From the NCBI GenBank assembly GCA_019232985.1, contig JAFAMW010000013.1, positions 20,338 to 84,337 on the forward strand: a stretch of DNA of 64,000 nucleotides, written 5' to 3'. Numbering within the stretch: position 1 is the first letter of the stretch; each line of letters starts with the position of its first letter. The DNA is from Roseateles sp. (lineage in GTDB: Bacteria > Pseudomonadota > Gammaproteobacteria > Burkholderiales > Burkholderiaceae). The notes under the pieces were generated by a model, which saw only the letters and a program-made list of their open reading frames with translations, did no database searches and was not told where the DNA came from. Shown piece by piece: positions 50,664-61,727 of the stretch. The translations under genes were made by a program, and so were the position numbers.

Positions 50664-51602
50664 ATGGCGGCCTACGTGATCCGGCGCCTGTGGCAGATGA
50701 TCCCCACCCTGCTGGGCGTCGTGCTGCTGGTGTTCTTCCTGTTCAAGTGGTTCGGCAACGACCCGGCCGAAGTGCTCGGCGGCCTCAACGCGAGCCCCGA
50801 GCAGATCCAGGTGATCCGCGACCAGCTGGGCCTGAACAAGCCGGTGCTCGACCAGCTGCTGATCTTCCTGCGCCAGGTCGTCACGCTCGACTGGGGCCGC
50901 TCGTGGGCGACCAACGAGGCGGTCGCGCACCTGTTCGCGACGCGCCTGCCCGCGACGCTGACGCTGATGGTGCCGATCCTGTTCCTGCAGGTGCTGCTCG
51001 CGATCCCGTTCGGCCTGACCGTCGCCTACCTGCGCGGCACGCTCGTCGACCGCACGGTCATGATCCTCGCGACCGTCGCCGTGTCGATCTCGCTGCTCGT
51101 CTACGTGATCGTGTTCCAGTACCTGTTCGCGTTCCGCCTCGGCTGGTTCCCGGTGCAGGGCTGGAGCGACAGCTTCTGGACCAACCTGACGAACTACTCG
51201 CTGCTGCCGATCGTCGTCCAGGTCGTCGTCGCGCTGTCGCCGTACACGCGCCTGTACCGGACCTTCTTCCTCGACGAGATCGGCCACGACTACGTGCGCA
51301 CGGCGCGTGCGAAGGGCCTGTCCGAGCGCGTGATCCTGCTCAAGCACGTGATGCGCAACGCGATGATCCCGATCCTCACGAACATCTCGGTCGCGCTGCC
51401 CGACATCTTCGTCGGCTCCTTCCTGCTCGAGGTCTTCTTCTCGATCCCGGGCCTCGGCCGCGAGACCCTGCTCGCCGTGAACCGCGGCGACTACCCGGTG
51501 ATCCAGGCCTTCGCGATCTATATCGCGGCGCTGACCATGGTGATCAATCTGGCGACCGACCTGCTCTACAGGCTCGTCGACCCGCGCGTGGTGCTCAAAT
51601 GA
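50664..51602 (+). CDS. Peptide ABC transporter permease (DppB-like)
   Basis: The 312-residue inner-membrane protein starts AAYVIRRLWQMIPTLLGVV, the typical first helix of DppB/OppB permeases. It contains the coupling motif around YVRTARAKGLSERVILLKHVMRNA and the C-terminal VNRGDYPVIQAF and YRLVDPRV. Six helices are evident. The stop overlaps the start of the next permease gene (ATGA). Confidence 0.93.
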   Translation: MAAYVIRRLWQMIPTLLGVVLLVFFLFKWFGNDPAEVLGGLNASPEQIQVIRDQLGLNKPVLDQLLIFLRQVVTLDWGRSWATNEAVAHLFATRLPATLTLMVPILFLQVLLAIPFGLTVAYLRGTLVDRTVMILATVAVSISLLVYVIVFQYLFAFRLGWFPVQGWSDSFWTNLTNYSLLPIVVQVVVALSPYTRLYRTFFLDEIGHDYVRTARAKGLSERVILLKHVMRNAMIPILTNISVALPDIFVGSFLLEVFFSIPGLGRETLLAVNRGDYPVIQAFAIYIAALTMVINLATDLLYRLVDPRVVLK

Positions 51603-52651
51603 CGACCGCAGCTGCTTTCCCCGCTTCGTCCGGCGCCGCGGCGCGCTCGCAAGGCGTGTGGTCGGCGGCCTGGCGCCGCCTGCGCGCCGACCGCGTCGGC
51701 GTCGTCGCGATGGTCGTCGTCGTGCTCGCGCTGGCGCTCGTCGTCGCGACCGGCCTGGGCCTGGTCGGTGCCGACTGGCAGCGCGAGGTCGGCGTGCCGA
51801 ACGCGCCGCCGCATTTCATGGGCCCGGCGCCGCCCGAGGCGATCGGCACGATCGCCGCGCCCAAGGGCCCGGACGTCGACCTGTCCGACGTCGACCCGCT
51901 CGCGCCGCGCTACCAGGAATGGGCCGAGCGCGCACTCAGGTACAAGACCGCCGCGACCACGCGCGCCGAGACCCTGCCGCTCGGCGGCGACAACCTCGGC
52001 CGCGACGTCTGGAAGAAGGCGCTCAAGGGCGCCCAGGTGTCGATCACGGTCGGGGTGCTCGCGTCGCTCGTCGCGACGCTGATCGGCACCGGGCTCGGCG
52101 CGGTGTCGGGCTTTTTCGGCGCCAAGGTCGGCGACCTGCTCGAGTGGGTCTACAACGTCTTCACGGCGATGCCGAGCATTCTGCTGATCTTCGCGTTCGC
52201 GGCGGTGTTCGGCCGCGGCGTGCTGCCGGTCGTGATGATCCTCGCGCTGACGGGCTGGACCGGCACCTACCGGCTGATCCGCGCCGAGTTCATGAAGCAC
52301 CGCGTGCGCGAGTACGTGCGCTCGGCCGAGGCGATCGGCGCGTCGCGCTTTTCGCGCATGTTCCGGCACATCCTGCCGAACGTCTCGCATGTCGCGCTGG
52401 TCCAGCTCTCGCTGTACGTCGTGAGCTTCATCAAGTACGAGGTGATCCTGTCCTACCTGGGCCTCGGCGTCAGCGTCGACCAGGTCAGCTGGGGCACGAT
52501 GCTGTCGGAGGCGCAGAGCGAGCTGCTGCTCGGCTACTGGTGGCAGCTCGCCGTCGTGACCGCGATGATGGTCGTGTTCGTCACGGCGTTCTCGCTGTTC
52601 ACCGACGCGCTGCGCGACGCGCTGGACCCCAAGCTGCGTGGATTGGAATGA
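51599..52651 (+). CDS. Peptide ABC transporter permease (DppC-like) with enlarged first loop
   Basis: The 350-residue partner permease has the DppC coupling segment EYVRSAEAIGASRFSRMFRHILPN and LGLGVSVDQVSWGTML. Between its first and second helices lies a periplasmic segment of about 80 residues (from GADWQREVGVPN to TLPLGGDNLGRDV), longer than in E. coli DppC (300 residues) and more like YejE-type permeases. It ends 133 bases before the ATPase gene, the gap being filled by a repeat element. Confidence 0.92.
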   Translation: MTTAAAFPASSGAAARSQGVWSAAWRRLRADRVGVVAMVVVVLALALVVATGLGLVGADWQREVGVPNAPPHFMGPAPPEAIGTIAAPKGPDVDLSDVDPLAPRYQEWAERALRYKTAATTRAETLPLGGDNLGRDVWKKALKGAQVSITVGVLASLVATLIGTGLGAVSGFFGAKVGDLLEWVYNVFTAMPSILLIFAFAAVFGRGVLPVVMILALTGWTGTYRLIRAEFMKHRVREYVRSAEAIGASRFSRMFRHILPNVSHVALVQLSLYVVSFIKYEVILSYLGLGVSVDQVSWGTMLSEAQSELLLGYWWQLAVVTAMMVVFVTAFSLFTDALRDALDPKLRGLE

Positions 52652-52652
52652 A

Positions 52653-52730
52653 CCCACCCCCGAAGCGCTTCGCGCCTCCCCCTCGAGGGGGCGCCGCCAG
52701 CGGCCCGGCAAAGCCGGTTCCGCGGCGACC
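52653..52730. repeat. Extragenic palindromic (REP-like) element inside the transporter operon
   Basis: The gap contains consecutive palindromes: CGAAGCGCTTCG (52661-52672), CCCCCTCGAGGGGG (52678-52691) and a CCGGC-AAA-GCCGG hairpin near 52705-52717. The whole string closely resembles, from memory, an abundant extragenic repeat of Comamonadaceae and relatives. Between permease and ATPase genes it could act as a partial terminator or RNA stabiliser. Confidence 0.6.
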
Positions 52731-52784
52731 GCTCGGCTTGACCGATATCCTGCGGCCATTGCCGCCATTTCCCGGGACAGCAGC

Positions 52785-54473
<1,689 letters not shown>

Positions 54474-54567
54474 GACCTTGACGCATACACTCCCCGGCCA
54501 GAGGGGGCCGCAGGCCGGCCCCGTCGCCACCACGGCACCCTACCCATCCCGCCTGGAGCGGAGATCG

Positions 54568-56748
54568 ATGCGAATGCACTCGCGCAGGGCAGTACACGCC
54601 AAGCGGTTCGTCGCCGTCGCGACGCTGCTGCTGGGCCTGTGCGCGTGCGGCCGCGACGGCGGCAGCCCCGACGCCGCGCCGCCGGCGAGCAGCGCGCCTG
54701 CGTCGCGCGCCGAACGGCAGGCGCCCGAGCTCTGGTCCGAGCTCGAGCGCATCGAGCGCCAGGGCGCGTCGCAGCCCGACGCGTCGATCGCGGCCCTGCG
54801 CGAAATCCTCGGCCGCGCGGCCGCGGGCACGCCCGAGCGCGCCGAGACGCTCGCGCTGCTCGCCAACGTTTACGGCCGCGCGCGCGCGCGCGACGGCGTA
54901 AGCCTGCTCGAGCAGGAGCTCGCGGTCTGGCCGCAGACGCCCGAGGCGCGCGCGACGCGCGTCGACGCCCAGCTCGCGCTCGCGACCGCGCGCGCCGTCT
55001 ACAACCGCGCCCAGGGCGACCTGCGCGAAGCGGCCCAGGCGATCGCCGACCTCGACCAGCTCGACCTCGGCCAGGCTTCGTCGCGCCAGCTGCTGCGCGC
55101 GCGCTCGACCCAGGCGACCGTGTTCAGCGAGACCGGCGAGCCCAAGCTCGCGCTGCACACCGCACAGCTCGCCGTCGACCTCGCGAACAGCTACGGCCGC
55201 GCCTGGCGCCGCGCCGTCGCGTACGACGACCTGGCGTTCTGCTACTACCAGGCCGACGAGCTCGCCGCGGCGCGCCAGACCGAGGACCAGGCGATCGCGC
55301 TGGGCCGCAGCGACCCCGACCCGGTGCTCATGAACGCGCTGCTGAACCTGCGCGGCATGGTCTATTCGGGGGTCGGCGACGACTCGATCTCGCGCCAGAG
55401 CCTGGTCGACGCGCTCGCCTACGCCGAAAAGTCCGGCGACGAGGGCCAGCGCGCGCTGGGCCTGGGCAACCTCGCCGACTTCCAGCTGCGCCACGGCCAG
55501 TACGCGCAGGCGCTCGCGACCGCGCAGCAGGCGATCCCGGTCGCGCGCAAGACGCGCCGCCTGACGGCGGAGATCGGCGCGCGCCAGAACGCCGGGCTCG
55601 CGAAGATCGCGCTGGGCCGCGTCGCCGAGGGCCGCGACGACGTCAAGATCGCGATCACGATGGACGAGCAGGACGGCTCGGCCGCCTATGTCGCGGGCGA
55701 CTGGAACGAGCTCGGCCAGTACCTCGAGCGCGCGGGCGACTACGCGGGCGCGATCGACGCGTACCACGAGTACCGCCGCGTAATCGACCGGCTGCTGCGC
55801 GACGATACTCGCAAGGCCGTGATCGACACCCAGGAACGCTTCGAGGCCGAGCGCCGCGCCAAGGAAATCGAGCTGCTGAACCGCGACAACCGGCTCAAGT
55901 CCGAGCAGATCCGCGCGCGCGACCTCTCGCTCGCGTTCTGGGGCGTGCTCGGCGGCTGCGCGGTGCTGATCGCGGCGCTGCTCGCGCTCGCCTACCAGCG
56001 CATCCGCCGCAGCAACCGCCAGCTCGCCGTCAGCAACGCGCACCTCAAGGTGCAGAGCGAGTGCGACCCGCTGACCGGCCTCGCGAACCGGCGCCACTTC
56101 CAGAGCGCGATCAAGCGCCTGACCGAGGCCGGCGGCGCCGGCCGGTTCTCGGGCACGGTGTTCCTGATCGACATCGACCATTTCAAGCGCATCAACGACG
56201 TGCACGGCCACGCGGCCGGCGACGTCGTGCTCGTCGAGATCGCGCGCCGCCTCAAGGCGGCCGTGCGCGAGCACGACCTCGTCGTGCGCTGGGGCGGCGA
56301 GGAGTTCCTGATCGTCTGCGGCGACGCGGGCGAGGAGCCCGCCGCGGCCGCCGCCGACCACCAGGTCGCGCGTGCGTTCGCCGACTCGCGCGCGCTCGAG
56401 GCGGCGCCTGCGCAGGCGCTCGGCCAGCGCCTGCTCGACCTCGTCGGCGGCGCGCCGGTCGAGTACGGCGGCCGCCCGATCGCGGTCAGTGCGTCGATCG
56501 GCTTCGCGAGTTTCCCCGTGGCGCCGCACGGCCTCGCACTGCACTGGGAGCGCGCGATCGACCTCGCCGACACCGTGATGTTCATCGCCAAGGCCCATGG
56601 CCGCAACAAGGCCTACGGCCTGACCCACCTCGACGCGGCCGACGAGGCCGGCGCCGCGCGCCTCGCGACGCGCCTCGAGGACGCCTGGCACGATGGCCGC
56701 GTGCGGCTCGTCGCGCTGCAGGGGCCGAACCGGGAGCGCCGTCCATGA
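54568..56748 (+). CDS. TPR-containing diguanylate cyclase (first of a tandem pair)
   Basis: A 726-residue protein. The N-terminus carries a lipobox-like LCAC within a signal (VAVATLLLGLCAC), then an all-helical TPR region of about 400 residues, a membrane helix (SLAFWGVLGGCAVLIAALLA, about 455-475) and a C-terminal GGDEF domain. The catalytic motif GGEEF is at 576-580 and the inhibitory RxxD site (REHD) at 567-570, five residues before it, so active c-di-GMP synthesis with product inhibition is expected. The GGDEF insert after VCGDAGEE is unusually long. It overlaps the next paralogue by ATGA. Confidence 0.9.
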   Translation: MRMHSRRAVHAKRFVAVATLLLGLCACGRDGGSPDAAPPASSAPASRAERQAPELWSELERIERQGASQPDASIAALREILGRAAAGTPERAETLALLANVYGRARARDGVSLLEQELAVWPQTPEARATRVDAQLALATARAVYNRAQGDLREAAQAIADLDQLDLGQASSRQLLRARSTQATVFSETGEPKLALHTAQLAVDLANSYGRAWRRAVAYDDLAFCYYQADELAAARQTEDQAIALGRSDPDPVLMNALLNLRGMVYSGVGDDSISRQSLVDALAYAEKSGDEGQRALGLGNLADFQLRHGQYAQALATAQQAIPVARKTRRLTAEIGARQNAGLAKIALGRVAEGRDDVKIAITMDEQDGSAAYVAGDWNELGQYLERAGDYAGAIDAYHEYRRVIDRLLRDDTRKAVIDTQERFEAERRAKEIELLNRDNRLKSEQIRARDLSLAFWGVLGGCAVLIAALLALAYQRIRRSNRQLAVSNAHLKVQSECDPLTGLANRRHFQSAIKRLTEAGGAGRFSGTVFLIDIDHFKRINDVHGHAAGDVVLVEIARRLKAAVREHDLVVRWGGEEFLIVCGDAGEEPAAAAADHQVARAFADSRALEAAPAQALGQRLLDLVGGAPVEYGGRPIAVSASIGFASFPVAPHGLALHWERAIDLADTVMFIAKAHGRNKAYGLTHLDAADEAGAARLATRLEDAWHDGRVRLVALQGPNRERRP

Positions 56749-58811
56749 AGCGCCTGTCCCTGCTCGCCCGCCTGGCGCTGCTGCCCGGCCTGTTCGCGGC
56801 GGCGGCCTGGGCCGTGCCGGGCGCTGCCGCGAGCTCGGCTGCGGCCCCGCACGCGGGCGGAGCCCCGGCCGCGACGCTCGACCCCGAGATCGCGAGCATC
56901 GAGACGCTCGCGATGCACGACGCGCCGGCCGCGCGCGCCGCGCTCGACGAGCTCGCGCACAGCGCGGCCGGGCTCGCCCACCCGGACATGATCCGCTTCG
57001 GCGAGGGCCTGGTCGCGTTCGAGTCCGGCGACACCGCGCTCGCCGCGCGCCGCGCCGACGAGCTCGCGGCCTTGCCGGCCGACGCCGCGCGCGGCCTGCT
57101 GCTGCGCGCGCGCGTCGCCGCGCGCCAGGCGCGCCTCGCCGACGCCGCGCGCCTCGCCCAGCAAAGCCTCGACGCCCAGGCCGACGCCTGCCCGCCCGAC
57201 GTCGACGTCGAGGCGCTCGTGCGCGGCTGCGACGCGCTCGCCGGCGCGCAGGCGCTGAGCCTGCTCGTCGCCGACCGCATGAACCGCGGCAGTGCGGCCG
57301 AGGCGACAACGCTCGGCATGCGCGCGCTGACGCTCGCCGAGGCGGCCGGCGACCGCTACAACCAGGTCACCCTGCCCGGCCTGCTCGCCTGGGCCGCGCT
57401 GGCCCAGGAGCGCACGGCCGACGTGCGTCGCTGGCTCGACCAGGCCGCCGCGCGCACCGGCGACGACCCGCTGCTGATGGCCCAGGCCAAGTCCTACGAG
57501 AGCCTGGTCGCCGCGTTCAGCGGCGACAAGGCGACCCAGCAGCGCGCGATCAACGAGAGCCTGCTGCTCGCGCGCCGGGCGAACGCGCCGGCGCTGGTCG
57601 CACGCGCGCTGATCAACCTCGGCGACGCCTACATGCACGCTGGCCAGACCCGCGAGGCGATGGACGTCACGCGCGAGGCGCTGCCGATCATCGAGCATTA
57701 CGGCGACGTCGCGGCGCAGCGCACGCTGCACCACAACCTCTCGATCCTGCTGATCCAGCAGCACCGCTTCGACGCGGCGCGCCACGAGGTCGGGTTCGTC
57801 GAGTCGCTGCGCCGCGGCCAGCCCGACACGACGCGGCGCATCCGCGAGCTGCGCGAGCTCGACGAGGCCTGGAGCGCCGCGGGCCAGCCGCGCGAGGCGA
57901 TCGCCGCGTTCCACGCCGAGCGTGCGCTCACCGACGAGGCCAACGCACGCAACCGCGACGCGCAGATCGGCGAGCTGCGCCTCAAGTACGACATCGCGCG
58001 CAAGCAGCGCGACCTCGCGCTGTTGCGCCGCGACCAGTCGCTCAAGGACCAGCAGCTCGACAACCGCCAGCTCGCCCAGCGCGTCGGCATCGCCGCGGGC
58101 GTGCTGCTGGGCCTCGCGACCGTGCTCGGCGTGCTGATGGTGCGGCGCGTGCGCGCGGCCCAGGCCGAGCTGCAGGCCAACCAGGCCCAGCTGCGCGCGG
58201 CGAGCGAGCGCGACCCGCTGACCGACCTCGCGAACCGGCGCCATTTCCTCGCCGTGATGGAGCGCATGGACGGCGCGCATTTCGACGGCGCGCTGCTGAT
58301 GGTCGACCTCGACCATTTCAAGCAGATCAACGACGGCCACGGCCACGCGGCCGGCGACGTCGTGATCTGCGAGGTCGCGCGCCGCCTCAAGGCGGCGGTG
58401 CGCGCGGGCGATATCGTCGTGCGCTGGGGCGGCGAGGAGTTCCTCGTGTTCGCGCCCGGCGCGAACCCGAGCCAGCTCGCCACGCTCGCCGAGCGCGTGC
58501 TCGACTGCATCGGCATGGACCCGGTGCAGCTCGAGAACGGCGGGCTCAAGGTGACGGCCTCGGTCGGCTTCGCCCACTTCCCGCTGCCGAGCGCGGCCGC
58601 GCCGGGCGCCGAGCCGGTGCTGCACTGGGAGCAGGCGGTCAACTGGGTCGACATGGCGCTGTTCACGGCCAAGGCCCACGGGCGCAACCGCGCCGTCGGC
58701 ATCACGCGCGTGCACGCGGCCGACGCGGCCGAGTTCGCGCGCATCGAGGCCGATTTCGAGACCGCGCGCAATGCCGGCCAGGTCGAGCTGATGGAGGTCG
58801 CCGGTCCCTGA
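56745..58811 (+). CDS. TPR-containing diguanylate cyclase (second of the pair)
   Basis: A 688-residue paralogue of the preceding protein: signal peptide (LARLALLPGLFAAAAWA), TPR-like periplasmic region with NLGDAYMHAGQTREAMDV, a membrane helix (RVGIAAGVLLGLATVLGVLMV) and a GGDEF domain with GGEEF at 562-566 and RxxD (RAGD) five residues before. It should sense a periplasmic protein or peptide through the TPR region and make c-di-GMP in the cytoplasm. The ATGA overlap implies coupled translation and possibly a heterocomplex. Confidence 0.9.
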   Translation: MKRLSLLARLALLPGLFAAAAWAVPGAAASSAAAPHAGGAPAATLDPEIASIETLAMHDAPAARAALDELAHSAAGLAHPDMIRFGEGLVAFESGDTALAARRADELAALPADAARGLLLRARVAARQARLADAARLAQQSLDAQADACPPDVDVEALVRGCDALAGAQALSLLVADRMNRGSAAEATTLGMRALTLAEAAGDRYNQVTLPGLLAWAALAQERTADVRRWLDQAAARTGDDPLLMAQAKSYESLVAAFSGDKATQQRAINESLLLARRANAPALVARALINLGDAYMHAGQTREAMDVTREALPIIEHYGDVAAQRTLHHNLSILLIQQHRFDAARHEVGFVESLRRGQPDTTRRIRELRELDEAWSAAGQPREAIAAFHAERALTDEANARNRDAQIGELRLKYDIARKQRDLALLRRDQSLKDQQLDNRQLAQRVGIAAGVLLGLATVLGVLMVRRVRAAQAELQANQAQLRAASERDPLTDLANRRHFLAVMERMDGAHFDGALLMVDLDHFKQINDGHGHAAGDVVICEVARRLKAAVRAGDIVVRWGGEEFLVFAPGANPSQLATLAERVLDCIGMDPVQLENGGLKVTASVGFAHFPLPSAAAPGAEPVLHWEQAVNWVDMALFTAKAHGRNRAVGITRVHAADAAEFARIEADFETARNAGQVELMEVAGP

Positions 58812-58822
58812 TCGGATCGGAT

Positions 58823-58868
58823 CGCCGGCCGGCCGGCCCGGAATGAACCGCCGGCCGGCCGGCCGGCG
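58823..58868. repeat. GGCC-rich inverted repeat between the cyclase gene and gshA
   Basis: Two runs of alternating CCGG/GGCC, at 58823-58838 and 58848-58868, flank the short AT-containing spacer GGAATGAA. They are complementary and self-complementary, so a very stable stem of 14 or more base pairs is possible. No T-run follows. It may end the cyclase transcript. Confidence 0.45.
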
Positions 58869-58973
58869 TGAGCCCGGATCGGGCGACCGCCGCCGCGTAG
58901 GGCCATGGCCGGGCGGGCGAGCGGCCGTCACGGCCGTCTGCTACCGTGCGCGCCAGTTCACAAGGGTGTTTCC

Positions 58974-60476
58974 ATGGGCGCATTCGCGACAGCACAACTG
59001 CTCGGCATCCGCCGCGGCATCGAGAAGGAAAGCCTGCGCGCCAAGCCCGCGGGCGGGCTCGCGCTGACGCCGCACCCGGTGCAGCTCGGCAGCGCGCTCA
59101 CCCATCCGCACATCACGACCGACTACAGCGAGTCGCAGCTCGAGCTGATCACGGGCGTGCACGCCGACGTCGACGCCTGCCTGCGCGAGCTCACCGAGAT
59201 CCACCAGGCGGTCTACCGCGTGCTCGCCCAGCTCGGCGACGAGCGCCTGTGGGTCAGCTCGATGCCCTGCGGCCTGCCGCCCGACGAGACGATCCCGATC
59301 GGCCATTACGGCAACTCCAACATCGGCCGCGCGAAGAGCGTCTACCGCATGGGCCTGGGCCAGCGCTACGGCCGGCGCATGCAGACGATCTCGGGCATCC
59401 ACTACAACTGGTCGATGCCGGGCGTGACGACCGAGCAGTACTTCGGCCTGATCCGCAACTTCCGCCGCTACAGCTTCCTGCTGCTATACCTGTTCGGCGC
59501 GTCGCCGGCCGTGTGCGCGAGCTTCGTCGCCGGGCGCGAGCACGGCCTCGAGCCGCTCGGCGACGGCAGCCTGCACCTGCCCCACGCGACTTCGCTGCGC
59601 ATGGGCCGGCTCGGCTACCAGAGCGACGCGCAGGGGCTGCTCGCGGTCAGCTACAACAGCCTCGAGGGCTACGCACGCTCGCTCGACGCGGCGCTGACCC
59701 GGCCCTACGGCCCCTACGAGGCGATCGGCGTGCGCAACCCGGGCGGCGACTACAACCAGCTGTCGACGACGCTGCTGCAGATCGAGAACGAGTTCTACGG
59801 CACGATCCGGCCCAAGCGCGTGATCCGCTCGGGCGAGCGGCCGCTGCACGCGCTGCGCGAGCGCGGCGTCGAGTACGTCGAGGTACGCTGCATGGACCTC
59901 GACCCCTTCGAGCCGGTCGGCATCGCGGCCTCGACGATGCGCTTCATCGACGTGTTCCTGCTGCACTGCCTGCAGGCCGACAGCCCGCCCGACACGCCCG
60001 AGGAGATCGCGGCGCTCGCGCGCAACCAGCACAAGACGGCCGCGCGCGGCCGCGAGCCGGGCCTCGAGCTCGAGACCCGCGACGGCCCGCGCCGCCTCGT
60101 CGACTGGGGCGCCGAGATCGTCGCGGCCTGCGCGCCGCTCGCCGCCGCGCTCGACGCCGCGCATGGCGGCTCGGCCTACGCCGGGGCGCTCGAGATCGCG
60201 CGCACGCGCCTCGCGCGGCCGGCCGAATGTCCGTCGGACCATGTGCTCGCGGCGATGCGCGACTACGCCGACTCGCATGTGCGCTTCGTCGGCGCGCGCT
60301 CCGAGCGTACGCTGCAGACCCTGCTCGCGCTGCCTTTCGACACCGCCGTCGCGCGCCGCTACGCGGCGCTCGCGAGCGAGTCGCTACTCGAGCAGGCGCG
60401 CATCGAGGCCGCCGACACGCTCGACTTCGAGCGCTTCCGCCAGCGCTACGTCGCCCCCGACGCACTGCTCGCCTGA
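58974..60476 (+). CDS. gshA: Glutamate-cysteine ligase (E. coli type)
   Basis: GshA makes gamma-glutamylcysteine, the first step of glutathione synthesis, in the cytoplasm. The 500-residue product begins GIRRGIEKESLR (ATP/glutamate-site region) and has the E. coli-type PHITTDYSESQLELITG, SSMPCGLPPDETIPIG, ISGIHYNWSMP and EVRCMDLDPFEPVGI segments. The ATG at 58974 was chosen because the IEKESLR segment then falls at the usual position near the N-terminus. gshB is not in the window. An aldolase-like gene follows after one base. Confidence 0.95.
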   Translation: MGAFATAQLLGIRRGIEKESLRAKPAGGLALTPHPVQLGSALTHPHITTDYSESQLELITGVHADVDACLRELTEIHQAVYRVLAQLGDERLWVSSMPCGLPPDETIPIGHYGNSNIGRAKSVYRMGLGQRYGRRMQTISGIHYNWSMPGVTTEQYFGLIRNFRRYSFLLLYLFGASPAVCASFVAGREHGLEPLGDGSLHLPHATSLRMGRLGYQSDAQGLLAVSYNSLEGYARSLDAALTRPYGPYEAIGVRNPGGDYNQLSTTLLQIENEFYGTIRPKRVIRSGERPLHALRERGVEYVEVRCMDLDPFEPVGIAASTMRFIDVFLLHCLQADSPPDTPEEIAALARNQHKTAARGREPGLELETRDGPRRLVDWGAEIVAACAPLAAALDAAHGGSAYAGALEIARTRLARPAECPSDHVLAAMRDYADSHVRFVGARSERTLQTLLALPFDTAVARRYAALASESLLEQARIEAADTLDFERFRQRYVAPDALLA

Positions 60477-60477
60477 T

Positions 60478-61236
60478 ATGCAGATCCCCTCCCTCGCCGG
60501 CAAGGTCAGCGACGCCGAATGGCAGCTGCGCTGCGACCTCGCGGCCGCCTACCGCCTCGTCGCGCTGCACGGCTGGAGCGATCTCGTCTTCACCCATATC
60601 AGCGCGCGCCTGCCCGGCGCCGGTCACCGCTTCCTGATCAACCCCTACGGCCTGCTGTTCGAGGAGATCACGGCCTCGTCGCTGGTCGCCGTGGATCAGG
60701 ACGGCAACAAGCTGCAGGACACGCCGTTCCCGGTCAATCGCGCGGGCTTCGTGATCCACAGCGCCGTGCACGCGGCGCGCGAGGACGCGCAATGCGTGCT
60801 CCATACCCACACGCGCGCGGGCGTCGCGGTCAGCGCCCAGGCCGGCGGCGTGCTGCCGATCTCGCAGCAGTCGACCTTCGTGCTCGCGTCGCTCGCGTAC
60901 CACGACTACGAAGGCGTCGCGCTGCACGACGCCGAGAAGCCGCGCCTGCAGGCCGACCTCGGCGCGGCCAACTACCTGATGCTGCGCAACCATGGCCTGC
61001 TGACGGTCGGCACGAGCATCGCCGACGCGTTCCTGTCCATGTACATGTTCGAGAGCAGCTGCCAGATCCAGCTCGCCGCCCAGGCCGGCGGCGGGGCGCT
61101 CACCCGGATTCCCCAGCCCATCCTCGACGGCGTCGCCGCGTCGATGCGCGCCCAGACCCAGGGCCAGGGCGGCGCGTTCGTCTGGCCCGCGCTGCTGCGC
61201 AAGCTCGAGCGCAGCGATCCGGGCTACCGCGCCTGA
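60478..61236 (+). CDS. Class II aldolase/adducin family protein
   Basis: The 252-residue protein has the zinc histidines of the family in VLHTHTRAG and a third in MLRNHGLLTVG, plus the N-terminal HGWSDLVFTHISARLPG. This fold includes L-fuculose-phosphate aldolase and related sugar-phosphate lyases, but this subgroup, often called just class II aldolase/adducin, has no defined substrate. It begins 1 base after the gshA stop and is likely co-transcribed with it. Confidence 0.85.
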   Translation: MQIPSLAGKVSDAEWQLRCDLAAAYRLVALHGWSDLVFTHISARLPGAGHRFLINPYGLLFEEITASSLVAVDQDGNKLQDTPFPVNRAGFVIHSAVHAAREDAQCVLHTHTRAGVAVSAQAGGVLPISQQSTFVLASLAYHDYEGVALHDAEKPRLQADLGAANYLMLRNHGLLTVGTSIADAFLSMYMFESSCQIQLAAQAGGGALTRIPQPILDGVAASMRAQTQGQGGAFVWPALLRKLERSDPGYRA

Positions 61237-61251
61237 GCCGCGCGGCCGGCC

Positions 61252-61710
61252 TCAGGGCTTGAGGTAGGCGTAGCCCTCGCGGCACTGCAGCCGGCCGACG
61301 CGCACGACGCCCGAGGGGGTGAACTGCGCGTCGAGGATGAACTGGCCCTTGTCGAGCTGGCGGTTCTTCAGCGTGATCTCGCAGACCTCGAAGCGCACGC
61401 CGCGCGCGACCAGCGCCGAGACGAGCTCGGCGTAGGTGATGTTCGGATGCTTCGCGTCGTGCGCGCCTTCCATCAGGAAGTCGACGCCCTCGGCGTGGGC
61501 GACCGCGACGATCGTGGTGTCGGGCGCGGTGTCGAGGTGGTTGCGGATATTGCGCAGGCCCTTGGTCGCCTGCTCGGCCGTGTCGTCGAAGTGGTAGACG
61601 ACCTTGTCGCCGCCGTTCGCCGCAGGCGTGGCCGCCGCGGCCGAGAAGACCGGCGCGGCCGCGCCGATCAGGCCGGCGGACAACAGGGTGCGGCGCGGTG
61701 TGGAGGGCAT
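61252..61710 (-). CDS. DsrE family exported protein
   Basis: The 152-residue protein begins with RRTLLSAGLIGAAAPVFSAAA, a twin-arginine-like signal, and contains the DsrE-like segments VVYHFDDTAEQATKGLRNIRNHLDT and IVAVAHAEGVDFLMEG. A single mature cysteine lies in FEVCEITLKN and another near the C-terminus (LQCREGY). DsrE-type proteins bind sulfur species on cysteine; the role of exported forms is unknown. It converges with the aldolase gene. Confidence 0.82.
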   Translation of the reverse strand: MPSTPRRTLLSAGLIGAAAPVFSAAAATPAANGGDKVVYHFDDTAEQATKGLRNIRNHLDTAPDTTIVAVAHAEGVDFLMEGAHDAKHPNITYAELVSALVARGVRFEVCEITLKNRQLDKGQFILDAQFTPSGVVRVGRLQCREGYAYLKP

Positions 61711-61727
61711 GGCGGGGCTCCTGCGGT

